DNA of 64,000 bases from Pseudoalteromonas aurantia 208 (lineage in GTDB: Bacteria > Pseudomonadota > Gammaproteobacteria > Enterobacterales > Alteromonadaceae). How positions within the stretch are numbered: the first letter of the stretch is position 1; each line of letters begins with the position of its first letter. The position numbers and the translations under genes are program-made. Positions 54,453 through 62,349 of the stretch are shown one piece after another. The notes beneath the pieces were generated by a model. That model was not told the origin of the DNA. It saw only the letters and a program-made list of their open reading frames with translations, and made no database searches. Where the stretch lies: contig NZ_AQGV01000012.1 of assembly GCF_014858725.1 (NCBI RefSeq), forward strand, positions 1-64,000. The letters are read 5' to 3'.

Positions 54453-54947
54453 GTGAGTATGAAAATGGAATTGGAAAATACAGGTGTCAGTAAAGCGAAA
54501 GAAGCATTGGCCTTAATTGAAGCAACAGAGCAGCGTTTAGAAACCTTAGTACGATTTCCAATATGGCTTATTTTGCTATGTTCGATAAGTTATGGTTTGT
54601 TTACATTTGCTTATGCCAATATGGCCCATGATAACGAATGGGTATTAGCGGCGATGATGTTTTTTGCGGTATTTTTGGCTGCAGGTTATTTCGGCATAAA
54701 TTACTTGAAGCGTAGAGGCATCAAATTATTAATGTTACCAAGGTCTACATTAGGTGGCGTTTACTTTATTGGGTTGGGGGTGACGTTCGGCGTCATCATC
54801 ACACTCTCTAGAGCTTATTTTCTAGAAGGGGTGATGTGGTCTGCTTATGTGGGGAGTGCTGCAAATATGATGTTAATGGCGGTAGCTCAATATTGTTACC
54901 CATTAAATGAAGTCAGTGTAACACGAGGTTGCAATGAGTCGGATTGA
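54453..54947 (+). CDS. Four-helix membrane protein paired with a regulator
   Basis: The 164-residue protein has an amphipathic N-terminus (residues 10-35) and four membrane helices (about 38-58, 65-85, 98-118 and 125-145). I recognise no family. It overlaps the downstream winged-helix regulator gene by 14 bases, so the two are translationally coupled, and two palindromic sites lie in their promoter. This is a self-contained regulator/membrane-protein unit of unknown stimulus. Confidence 0.8.
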   Translation: MSMKMELENTGVSKAKEALALIEATEQRLETLVRFPIWLILLCSISYGLFTFAYANMAHDNEWVLAAMMFFAVFLAAGYFGINYLKRRGIKLLMLPRSTLGGVYFIGLGVTFGVIITLSRAYFLEGVMWSAYVGSAANMMLMAVAQYCYPLNEVSVTRGCNESD

Positions 54948-55233
54948 GTTTGACACGGTTATCCACGCGCCGAAGCGTTTACAAATTTGTGCATTACTTG
55001 CCAATGTAAATGAAATGGAGTTTCAACCACTAAAAGCACAATTGGAGGTCAGTGATTCGGTATTATCCAAACAGCTGAAAGTATTAGAGGAGTCTGATTA
55101 TATTCGTATCTCTAAACAACGAGCTGAAACTGGGTATAAACGGACTTGGGTATCTTTGACGGTACTAGGTCGAAGTGCATATCAAGGGCATAAAGCCGCA
55201 TTACATGCATTAATAGGCAATATAAGTCATTAA
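54934..55233 (+). CDS. Winged-helix transcriptional regulator (HTH_27-like)
   Basis: The 99-residue protein is almost entirely a winged helix: FDTVIHAPKRLQICALLAN, LKAQLEVSDSVLSKQLKVLE (recognition helix) and YKRTWVSLTVLGRSAYQGHK (wing). It resembles the small MarR/ArsR-related regulators of the HTH_27 family, which usually control a co-encoded membrane protein. It lacks obvious metal-binding cysteines. Autoregulation through the two TTTCCA-N3-TGGAAA sites upstream is the simplest reading. Confidence 0.85.
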   Translation: MSRIEFDTVIHAPKRLQICALLANVNEMEFQPLKAQLEVSDSVLSKQLKVLEESDYIRISKQRAETGYKRTWVSLTVLGRSAYQGHKAALHALIGNISH

Positions 55234-55606
55234 TGCGATATTAAATTACTGGAATATGCCGTTTTTGTACAAAGCCGAGTACTTAATTTACGCTAAAGTA
55301 ACCTCAAGTTTGGATAAGGGTTTTGGAATAGAAAATGTTTTGCAAACAAACTCACGTACAATCCAATGATGATATTTTGTTCAATATCAAGGCGCTTTTA
55401 TGCAGTAAATAGCGGGCTATTACAAATGAAAGCAACGCCGAGAGTGAGAAAAATAGCTTTATTGGGCAAATTCGCTTATCAGATCTGAGGTTAAAGTTAA
55501 TAACGGCACTGTGGTATGTGCCATAGGTTCGTCGATCACATATGTTAATCGAGGCGAAATTTTAACGCGTCAATGGGGCAGTTAGGTATCATAATGAGAA
55601 ATCACA
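55234..55606. other. Intergenic region carrying a MITE
   Basis: Apart from the 193-bp element (55300-55492) this gap shows no gene or clear terminator. Confidence 0.5.
55300..55492 (+). mobile_element. 193-bp MITE, copy 4
   Basis: The full element is flanked by a perfect 5-bp duplication AAAGT (55295-55299 and 55493-55497). It carries one extra base beside the internal hairpin (GTAAATAGC) and lacks one base in the right terminal repeat (CTTATCAGATCTGAGGTT), so it is slightly decayed. Confidence 0.92.
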
Positions 55607-56455
55607 ATGAAAAAGCGCACTGAAATTGCTGATTTTGCATATGCTTCTGAATTAGGTGGTATTGAATTGCTTAATGCACAATACCAAAAACAGAACTTTT
55701 CTCGTCACAGCCATGAAGGGTATACAATTGGGGTGATTGAATCAGGAGCGCAACAGTTTTATCGCACGGGCGGCAATCATATTGCACCTCAACACAGTAT
55801 TATTTTAGTGAATGCTGATGAAGTGCACAATGGTTGCTCCGCCACTGAGTCTGGTTGGGCGTATCAAGCAATGTATCCAACACCGCATGTTTTTGAAGCC
55901 ATCAGTGAAGAGTTAGGTACTGCCCGTGGGGCACCTTACTTTCCAGATGCGGTCGTTTATGACCCTTATTTAGCAAATTTATTGAGAGCCATGTTTACCA
56001 CGCTAGGTGAATCGGATAATCGTTTGGTGAGAGAATCTTTGATTTATTCGTCACTCATTAAGTTGGTAGTTAGGCACAGTAAATCACTCGATAAGGGGTT
56101 ACCGCTGAGCCGTGCAAACGTGTCATTGGGACTGGTAAAGCAGTTCTTAGATGAGCATCCTGACTCAGATGTATCTTTACGAGAACTGTCGGGGTTAGCA
56201 GGAGTGAGTGCGTGCCATTTGTTAAGAGCGTTTCAAAAACAGTTTGGTTTGCCGCCACACAAGTATCAAATTCAAGCGCGGCTTAGAATGGCAAAAAGAC
56301 TCTTACGGCAGGGCCGCAATCAACTGGATGTTGCACTAACATGTGGTTTTCATGATCAAAGCCATTTTCATCGGCATTTTAAGCGGATGATGGGCGTGAC
56401 ACCAGGCCATTATGCCAAGGCGGTTGCGAGCAATAACGTACAAGTTATTTGTTAG
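55607..56455 (+). CDS. AraC family transcriptional regulator
   Basis: The 282-residue protein has an N-terminal cupin-type sensing domain (about 15-150: NFSRHSHEGYTIGVIESGAQ, LVNADEVHNG) and a C-terminal double helix-turn-helix (about 175-275: DVSLRELSGLAGVSACHLLR, DVALTCGFHDQSHFHRHFKR). The same-strand azlC-azlD pair follows 42 bases later; AraC regulators of this type often control such exporters, so they are its likely target (inference). Confidence 0.92.
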   Translation: MKKRTEIADFAYASELGGIELLNAQYQKQNFSRHSHEGYTIGVIESGAQQFYRTGGNHIAPQHSIILVNADEVHNGCSATESGWAYQAMYPTPHVFEAISEELGTARGAPYFPDAVVYDPYLANLLRAMFTTLGESDNRLVRESLIYSSLIKLVVRHSKSLDKGLPLSRANVSLGLVKQFLDEHPDSDVSLRELSGLAGVSACHLLRAFQKQFGLPPHKYQIQARLRMAKRLLRQGRNQLDVALTCGFHDQSHFHRHFKRMMGVTPGHYAKAVASNNVQVIC

Positions 56456-56497
56456 CAACTGCTTTAGGATATTTACATGATTTTTTTCAGGTAAATA

Positions 56498-57244
56498 ATG
56501 ATGCATAGAGTAGGGTCTACAATTCGAATATCATCAAGCACAGGCCATTATAATGCCCTTTTTCGTGGCGCATTGGCTGTTTTCCCGTTGGCACTGGCGG
56601 TAGTGCCCTGGGGTATACTCGCAGGCTCATACGCTATTGAAGTGGGTTTAACTTGGTATACAGCGCAGGCTATGTCGGCTTTTGTTTTTGCCGGAGCTGC
56701 ACAACTTGCGGCATTAGGTTTAATAGCATCAGGCATTGGTGCTGTTGGGGTTTTACTTACGACGATTTTGATCACCTCTCGACATGTATTATATAGCTTG
56801 TCATTACGCCCAACATGGCACGTGTTGCCGATGCGTTGGCGTATTACACTTGGTTTTTTATTGACCGATGAATTGTTTGCCATTGTTATGTCAGATAAGT
56901 TTAAAGCGTTAAAAGCGGATCCTTGGTTTGCTTTAGGAGCAGGAGGGTTTTTTTACCTGTCATGGAATCTCGCAACGGCGCTCGGTATTGTACTTGGCTC
57001 GTCAATGCCACAGCTGCACACTTTAGGCTTAGACTTTGCAATTGTCGCTACTTTTATTGCGTTAATAGTGCCCAGTATTAAAACGCCAGCCGTGTTGGTA
57101 TGTGTGTCTGTGGCAACGTATACCGCAATGCTTTTTGCGCTTTGGCAATGGCAAGTCGGTTTATTATTATCAGCCGTATTAGGCATGCTTGCTGGATATA
57201 TGACTGAATGTTTATACGGCGGTGATACCAAGGAGGCATTATGA
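56498..57244 (+). CDS. AzlC family branched-chain amino acid exporter subunit
   Basis: AzlC is the large membrane subunit of the AzlCD export system for branched-chain amino acids and analogues. The 248-residue protein has about seven helices with the conserved AVVPWGILAGSYAIEVGLTW, FVFAGAAQLAALGL and TSRHVLYSLSLRP segments. Its TGA overlaps the azlD ATG by 4 bases. The exact substrate is unknown. Confidence 0.9.
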   Translation: MMHRVGSTIRISSSTGHYNALFRGALAVFPLALAVVPWGILAGSYAIEVGLTWYTAQAMSAFVFAGAAQLAALGLIASGIGAVGVLLTTILITSRHVLYSLSLRPTWHVLPMRWRITLGFLLTDELFAIVMSDKFKALKADPWFALGAGGFFYLSWNLATALGIVLGSSMPQLHTLGLDFAIVATFIALIVPSIKTPAVLVCVSVATYTAMLFALWQWQVGLLLSAVLGMLAGYMTECLYGGDTKEAL

Positions 57245-57543
57245 GTTGGTTTGTATTGTTGGGTATGGCTGTGATTATCTTTATGAGTCGCTATGTTTTT
57301 TTGGAGCCTAAATTACCTATGGTACTTGGCCCTCATTTACAAAGGTTACTCACATATTCAGCACCTGCGGTATTAAGTGCGATTGTTGCACCGTTAATTT
57401 TTATTGAGGGTGAACAATTACACATTGGTTTTCAAAATCGTTATTTTGTTGGGGCGATAATTGCTTGCTTATTGATAGTGGTGACGCGTAATACTTTATT
57501 AACCGTGCTTGTTAGTATGGGATTGTTTTTCTTAGTTTTGTAA
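57241..57543 (+). CDS. AzlD family branched-chain amino acid exporter small subunit
   Basis: The 100-residue membrane protein has four helices and the AzlD signatures SRYVFLEPKL and LTYSAPAVLSAIVAPLIF. It is coupled to azlC by an ATGA overlap. A MITE copy begins 75 bases after its stop. Confidence 0.88.
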   Translation: MSWFVLLGMAVIIFMSRYVFLEPKLPMVLGPHLQRLLTYSAPAVLSAIVAPLIFIEGEQLHIGFQNRYFVGAIIACLLIVVTRNTLLTVLVSMGLFFLVL

Positions 57544-57617
57544 CTATCACGACAAAGGTGAAAAAGTAGCATAGCAATGAGCTGCTACAATACTGTGTAG
57601 CAGCTTATTGTCTATTT

Positions 57618-57810
57618 AACCTCAGCTCTGGATAAGCGAATTTGCCCAATAAAGCTGTTTTTCTCACTCTCGGCGTTGCTTTCATTTGTAATAGCCTGCT
57701 ATTACTGCATAAAAGCGCCTTGATATTGAACAAAATATCATCATTGGATTGTACGTAAGTTTGTTTACAAAATATTTCCTATTCCAAAACCCTTATCCAA
57801 ACCTGAGGTT
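57618..57810 (-). mobile_element. 193-bp MITE, copy 5 (inverted, at the phaC 3' end)
   Basis: The full element lies in the opposite orientation to the others, flanked by the 4-bp duplication ATTT (57614-57617 and 57811-57814). The phaC stop codon (57813-57815) falls partly in the right duplication, so insertion was exactly at the gene's end. Confidence 0.92.
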
Positions 57811-57812
57811 AT

Positions 57813-59624
57813 TTACAATTTTACTTTTACATATTCACCTGGGGCATCATAAATTCCAGGGGTATCTTGGGTATGTGTTATTCTTGCGGGGACTTTCTCA
57901 CTGTTGTGGCTGGTTACCCATTTTTGCCAATGAGTCCACCAAGAGCCTTTGTTGTGCTTTGCTTTATCAAACCACTGTTGAGGCTCGCCCGATACGTCGG
58001 GACCAAACCAATAACCATACTTATTTGCTTGTGGTGGGTTAATTACTCCAGCAATATGACCGGATTCACCCAGAACAAAGGTGATATTTTTGCTGGTTTG
58101 TTGTGCGCCTTTAAAGGTACCTTGCCACAGTGCAATATGGTCGTCTCTGGTCGATAGCACATAAAGTGGTTGTTTAATTTTGCTTAAGTCGATTTTAGTA
58201 CCACGAATACTGACTTGCTTTTCACCAATAAGCTTATTTTCTAAATATAACTCTCGGAGCATAAAGTTGTGGCTTTTAGCGGTGAGGTTGGTGCTATCGC
58301 TATTCCAATACAGTAAGTCCATACTCATGGGGGCTTTGCCCTTGAGGTAATTATTAACGTAATAATTCCAATACAAACTATTTTCTCTGAGCATACTGAA
58401 AGAAGCACCCAGCATGTGTCCGTGCATAATACCATTTTGTATGTTGTATGCTTCTAATGCTGTAACGGTAGGTTCGTTGACAAAAACCCCGAGTTCACCT
58501 GGTTGAGAAAAGTCTAATAACGTGGTCAGCAAGGTGGCACTTTTTATTCTTTGTTTCATGCGTTTTGATACGAAGTAGGCCATGGCTGTGGCTAACAAAG
58601 TACCGCCAATACAATAGCCAATAGCATTTATATCACTTTCGCCTGTGTGTTTTTCAACCGCATCGACCGCAGCGATGACCCCATCTACAACATAATCTTC
58701 GAAGCCAATATCTTTCATACTAACATCTGGATTTTTCCACGACATCATGAAGACGGTGTGACCTTGATCAACGGCCCATTTGACCATTGAGTTATTACTT
58801 TGTAGGTCGAGAATATAGTATTTGTTAACAAAGGGCGGTACGAACAAGAGTGGGACTTGGTATACGTCGTCGCTGCTGGCGTTGTATTGAATGAGCTCAA
58901 ATAAATGATTTTGGAAAACAACACGCCCAGGCGTTGTCGCCAAGTCTGTACCCAGCTCAAAAGCGCTTTCATCCGTCATGCTGATCCGCAGCATGTCCCC
59001 ACCTTTTTCTAAATCTTTTTTGAATAACTCGAAGCCATCAATGAGGTTTTGACCGTTAGAATCAAGGGTGAGTTTTAGTAGCTCGGGATTCGTCGAAATG
59101 AAGTTGGAAGGCGACAATGAGTTGACCGTTTGACGCGCAAAAAACTCTAACCGCTCTTTTAATTTATCGTCAAGTCCAGGAGTTTCGCGAATAGAGCTCA
59201 GTAGCGATTGTCCGAATAGTAAATAGCTTTGTTTAATATAATTAAACCAAGGGTTTTCTTGCCATTCATCGGCTTTAAAGCGTCGATCTCCACGCTCTTC
59301 GGTAACGGAGTCTTTGGTGTCAGCCATTTCTGTAGATGCGAACGTTTGCTGAATGATCTGTAGCTGGTTTTGCCACCAATCTAGCTGGTTTTGTTGCATG
59401 GCTTCAGGTTTTTTTATTATGGCGTCTAACCATGCGCCGAAATCACGGTTACTTTGCTCTGAGAGTGCTTTTTGCACAGGATTATCATTAAACAATGAAC
59501 TATTGAATGCAGTATACATGTCTTGATTGTATTGCCACCACGCATTCAGGGTTTGGTTTAGATCTTTATCTTGGGTATCCATTACGGTCATCCTAATGGC
59601 ATTGGTTAATATCAATAACAACAA
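57813..59624 (-). CDS. phaC: Class I poly(3-hydroxyalkanoate) synthase
   Basis: PhaC polymerises hydroxyacyl-CoA into storage granules. The 603-residue protein has the N-terminal PhaC domain (about 90-260) and an alpha/beta-hydrolase core with the catalytic Cys in GYCIGGTLLA (lipase-like box), Asp in STRDDHIALW and His in GESGHIAGVINPP. Length fits class I. It is last in the minus-strand order phaB, phasin, phaC. The C-terminus ends KVKL at a MITE boundary; whether a few native residues were lost cannot be told. Confidence 0.93.
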   Translation of the reverse strand: MLLLILTNAIRMTVMDTQDKDLNQTLNAWWQYNQDMYTAFNSSLFNDNPVQKALSEQSNRDFGAWLDAIIKKPEAMQQNQLDWWQNQLQIIQQTFASTEMADTKDSVTEERGDRRFKADEWQENPWFNYIKQSYLLFGQSLLSSIRETPGLDDKLKERLEFFARQTVNSLSPSNFISTNPELLKLTLDSNGQNLIDGFELFKKDLEKGGDMLRISMTDESAFELGTDLATTPGRVVFQNHLFELIQYNASSDDVYQVPLLFVPPFVNKYYILDLQSNNSMVKWAVDQGHTVFMMSWKNPDVSMKDIGFEDYVVDGVIAAVDAVEKHTGESDINAIGYCIGGTLLATAMAYFVSKRMKQRIKSATLLTTLLDFSQPGELGVFVNEPTVTALEAYNIQNGIMHGHMLGASFSMLRENSLYWNYYVNNYLKGKAPMSMDLLYWNSDSTNLTAKSHNFMLRELYLENKLIGEKQVSIRGTKIDLSKIKQPLYVLSTRDDHIALWQGTFKGAQQTSKNITFVLGESGHIAGVINPPQANKYGYWFGPDVSGEPQQWFDKAKHNKGSWWTHWQKWVTSHNSEKVPARITHTQDTPGIYDAPGEYVKVKL

Positions 59625-59738
59625 GGAGTAGGTGCGCTTTTGAGTTAGATGTTATAACTCAACAACAGTGTTATACGCACCTCAAGTTGTCGAATAATTC
59701 CACGGTATCACTGTGTTGTGTAATTACTCGATGAATGC

Positions 59739-60089
59739 TTAAGCTGGCGTTTGAGCCGCTTGAAGGTTTTCTTTAGTCAACGTTTCTAGGTTATCTTTGA
59801 ACTCTTGACCTAGTTGCGATAATTTTTGGCCATCTTCAATCATTTGCTGACTGATGTTATTCAATACGGTAACTTGGCTTGCATTAAAATCAACCAAAGA
59901 TTTTGCATCTTTTACATCGGCCGCTGCTTTAACTTGTGCCACTGACGTGTTCGAAAAGTTTTGTACTGCATTAACTTGAATATTTGCAAGTTGTTCAATG
60001 TTTTGTGCAACCAGTTGGTTGAACTTAAGTACAGGTGAAAGGAACTTTTCGTTTTGCTCTGAAAATGTTTTAAGTAGATCTGTGTACAT
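59739..60089 (-). CDS. Phasin family protein
   Basis: This 116-residue, all-helical amphipathic protein (NEKFLSPVLKFNQLVAQNIE, VNAVQNFSNTSVAQVKAAAD) has the phasin pattern. Phasins coat polyhydroxyalkanoate granules and control their size. Location between phaB and phaC on the same strand supports the call. The typical length is 110-190 residues. Confidence 0.85.
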   Translation of the reverse strand: MYTDLLKTFSEQNEKFLSPVLKFNQLVAQNIEQLANIQVNAVQNFSNTSVAQVKAAADVKDAKSLVDFNASQVTVLNNISQQMIEDGQKLSQLGQEFKDNLETLTKENLQAAQTPA

Positions 60090-60168
60090 GATTGCTGGTC
60101 CTTTTAACGTTCATTAATTGATACTGCATGTGTTATCTGCGTGAGGCCATTTTTGGCTTCACCGAGAA

Positions 60169-60918
60169 TTAGTTCATGTATAAACCGCCGTTAAGCGCAA
60201 GCGTTTCACCGGTAATATAAGCTGCTTTTTCTGATGCTAAATATACAACAGCATGAGCGACTTCATCGGGAGAAGCCAGACGCTGCATTGGGACTTGTGC
60301 TTTAATGTTATCTAATACGTCTTGACGCATTGCTGCAACCATAGGCGTTTCGGTATAACCCGGTGCGACCACGTTTACGGTCACGCCAGCTCTGGCGCCT
60401 TCATAGGCTAATGACTTGCTAAATCCGATCATGCCGGCTTTTGCCGCGGCGTAATTTGCTTGACCAAATTGGCCTTTTTGCCCATTAACACTGGAGATGT
60501 TGATTATTCGGCCATATTTATTGGCACACATGTGTGCAAATAATGGGTGCGTCATATTAAAGAGTGCATTGAGGTTCGTGTTAATTACTTCACTCCACTG
60601 TGTATGTGACATTTTTTTAAATGAGGTGTCGCGGGTGATCCCTGCGTTGTTAACCAATACATCAATACGGCCACGTTCAACAATGACTTCTGTAAGTTGT
60701 GTTTCACATGCTTGTACATTGGTCACATCTAAAAAAAGTGCTTTGACCTGATTAGGATTAATCTGAGTTTGATTTAACCAAGCATCATAGTCAGCCTGCG
60801 AGCGACGTTCACTTGCGACTGCGATGACAAAATAATTGGCGTTAGCGAGCTGTTTAGCAATAGCGGTTCCAATGCCGCCAAATGCGCCTGTGACGATGGC
60901 TGTTTGTTGGTTTTCCAT
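60169..60918 (-). CDS. phaB: Acetoacetyl-CoA reductase
   Basis: PhaB reduces acetoacetyl-CoA with NADPH to (R)-3-hydroxybutyryl-CoA, the PHA monomer. I chose the ATG at 60918 (MENQQTAIVTGAFGGIGTAI), preceded by GGAG; an upstream ATG adds nine residues. The 249-residue SDR protein has TGAFGGIG, NNAGITRD, INISSVNGQKGQFGQANYAA (catalytic Ser, Tyr, Lys) and the C-terminal ITGETLALNGGLYMN. No beta-ketothiolase gene is in the window. Confidence 0.93.
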   Translation of the reverse strand: MENQQTAIVTGAFGGIGTAIAKQLANANYFVIAVASERRSQADYDAWLNQTQINPNQVKALFLDVTNVQACETQLTEVIVERGRIDVLVNNAGITRDTSFKKMSHTQWSEVINTNLNALFNMTHPLFAHMCANKYGRIINISSVNGQKGQFGQANYAAAKAGMIGFSKSLAYEGARAGVTVNVVAPGYTETPMVAAMRQDVLDNIKAQVPMQRLASPDEVAHAVVYLASEKAAYITGETLALNGGLYMN

Positions 60919-61184
60919 AGTGATACTCCGTATCTGTTGTAGCAAATTAACTGCAAACCTTCACTACGTTTTCTAATCCGCCTTAAGCAAAATCAGAAAG
61001 GTTTAAAGTGATACCGCCATTGTTCACCTTGAGTATGACGCTCAAGTAACAAAAGGATGTCATTTTTTATACACGTAGCTTTAACTGCCTATAAACGTAA
61101 TCCAAATCAGGAAAAATACACTATTCGGCAAACTTATGATTGATATAAATGTTAATTATTTGTAAGTTTTGTTTTTGGAATAAA

Positions 61185-61208
61185 AAGTCTAACGTGTCGG
61201 TTAGACTT
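61185..61208 (-). terminator. Terminator of the lipin-like gene
   Basis: On the minus strand AAGTCTAAC-CGACAC-GTTAGACTT is a 9-bp stem followed by TTTATTCC, 8 bases after the stop codon. Confidence 0.75.
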
Positions 61209-61216
61209 GGGCGTAA

Positions 61217-62185
61217 TTATTCACATTGTGCAGCAGGGAAGTTATCTACTTGTTCATTGATATGAATTTGATAGCTGTTGCCGTTAATTGCAGTGGTACC
61301 ATAATGACCTGCATCCTCGCCGATAGTGAAGCTTTGCAACGGATTTAATCCCGAATTTATAAAGGCTTGCGCATCCGTTTTAGCATTGCCATAGGCCCTA
61401 ACAATGTTGAGCCCTTTAGCCTTTAGCTGATTGATTTGTTGTGTTTTATATTCAGCGGTACGAAACAGGCTGGTTTCGTTGGTTAACGAGGTACGCAGAT
61501 ACCCTTGGGGCAAATTCATCCAAGATAGCCAACTGCGTGTGCCTTTGGCATACCAATATACGCGTGCAGTTAAATAAACAGGTTGATAGCCAAGGTCTAT
61601 GTATCGACGGACTAGGGCATAAGCTGCTTCTTTTGGGTCCGCGTACTTAATGCCTGTATAGTCGCCGATTTGTTCTGCGTCAGACTCAGTTAATGTCCCA
61701 TCTATGTCAAATAATATCGCAGGGGTATTTGGTTCAACAACGGTAATAAAGCCTTGTGTGCCAGTGCCATCGGCGGGGACCGCAGCATATATGCGATACT
61801 GACCTGCAGTAAGGGGTGGTATAGTGATACTGGCTTTTCCATCTCGGTTTGTTGTTGCTTGAGTTATAAATTGCCAAGCCGAATCATGCTCACCTCGCAA
61901 ATAAAAGTTAACTGTTTCAAACTCTAAGTCTTTATGAGCAATGCTGCCGTAATCGAACTTAGCAGTCACCGTAATAGGTTGGCCATATGCAGCAATTTCA
62001 TCATGGATCATATGATAGTTTGGTAGCCAGGTGATAAAACGATTTAATGTGTTTTGATAAGGGGCACGATCAAAGCTTGGCGGGGCAATAATGTGCTCCA
62101 TGATCTCAGGCTGTGGGCATTTAGGGAGAGCATGTGCTGACATTGAGCTAAGGATCAATGTACTTAGAAGGCATATTCTTTTCAT
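61217..62185 (-). CDS. Secreted lipin-like (LNS2) HAD phosphatase
   Basis: This 322-residue precursor has a signal peptide (cleavage after AHA, about residue 19), an Ig-like beta domain (about 70-150) and a HAD phosphatase domain (about 155-310). The nucleophile motif LFDIDGTLTESD is followed by PVYLTARVYWYAKGTRSWL, as in the LNS2 domain of lipins/phosphatidate phosphatases and in some phosphatidylinositol-transfer proteins. Such enzymes remove phosphate from phosphatidic acid. Secretion makes a host-lipid or environmental lipid substrate likely (inference). The gene stands alone. Confidence 0.75.
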   Translation of the reverse strand: MKRICLLSTLILSSMSAHALPKCPQPEIMEHIIAPPSFDRAPYQNTLNRFITWLPNYHMIHDEIAAYGQPITVTAKFDYGSIAHKDLEFETVNFYLRGEHDSAWQFITQATTNRDGKASITIPPLTAGQYRIYAAVPADGTGTQGFITVVEPNTPAILFDIDGTLTESDAEQIGDYTGIKYADPKEAAYALVRRYIDLGYQPVYLTARVYWYAKGTRSWLSWMNLPQGYLRTSLTNETSLFRTAEYKTQQINQLKAKGLNIVRAYGNAKTDAQAFINSGLNPLQSFTIGEDAGHYGTTAINGNSYQIHINEQVDNFPAAQCE

Positions 62186-62306
62186 TATTCTTCCTTTATT
62201 TTACTGGGAAATAAAGTTTAGAATAAATACTCAATGTTGCAATTTTGTTATTTTTTGATGTTTTTAAACTAAATTGATAGGCAAATTCTTTATCGTGTTC
62301 AAATAC

Positions 62307-62336
62307 GGAGAATGAATGAAGATTCAGTCATTCTCC
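62307..62336 (-). terminator. Hairpin after the ABC transporter gene
   Basis: GGAGAATGA (62307) and TCATTCTCC (ending 62336) form a perfect 9-bp stem 14 bases past the stop codon. No T tract follows on the minus strand. Confidence 0.5.
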
Positions 62337-62349
62337 AAGGACCAAGAGC

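Noticed and set aside
57749..58042. 97-codon plus-strand ORF across MITE copy 5 and the phaC end
   Set aside because: Shadow of phaC and the element; no start signal and no domain.
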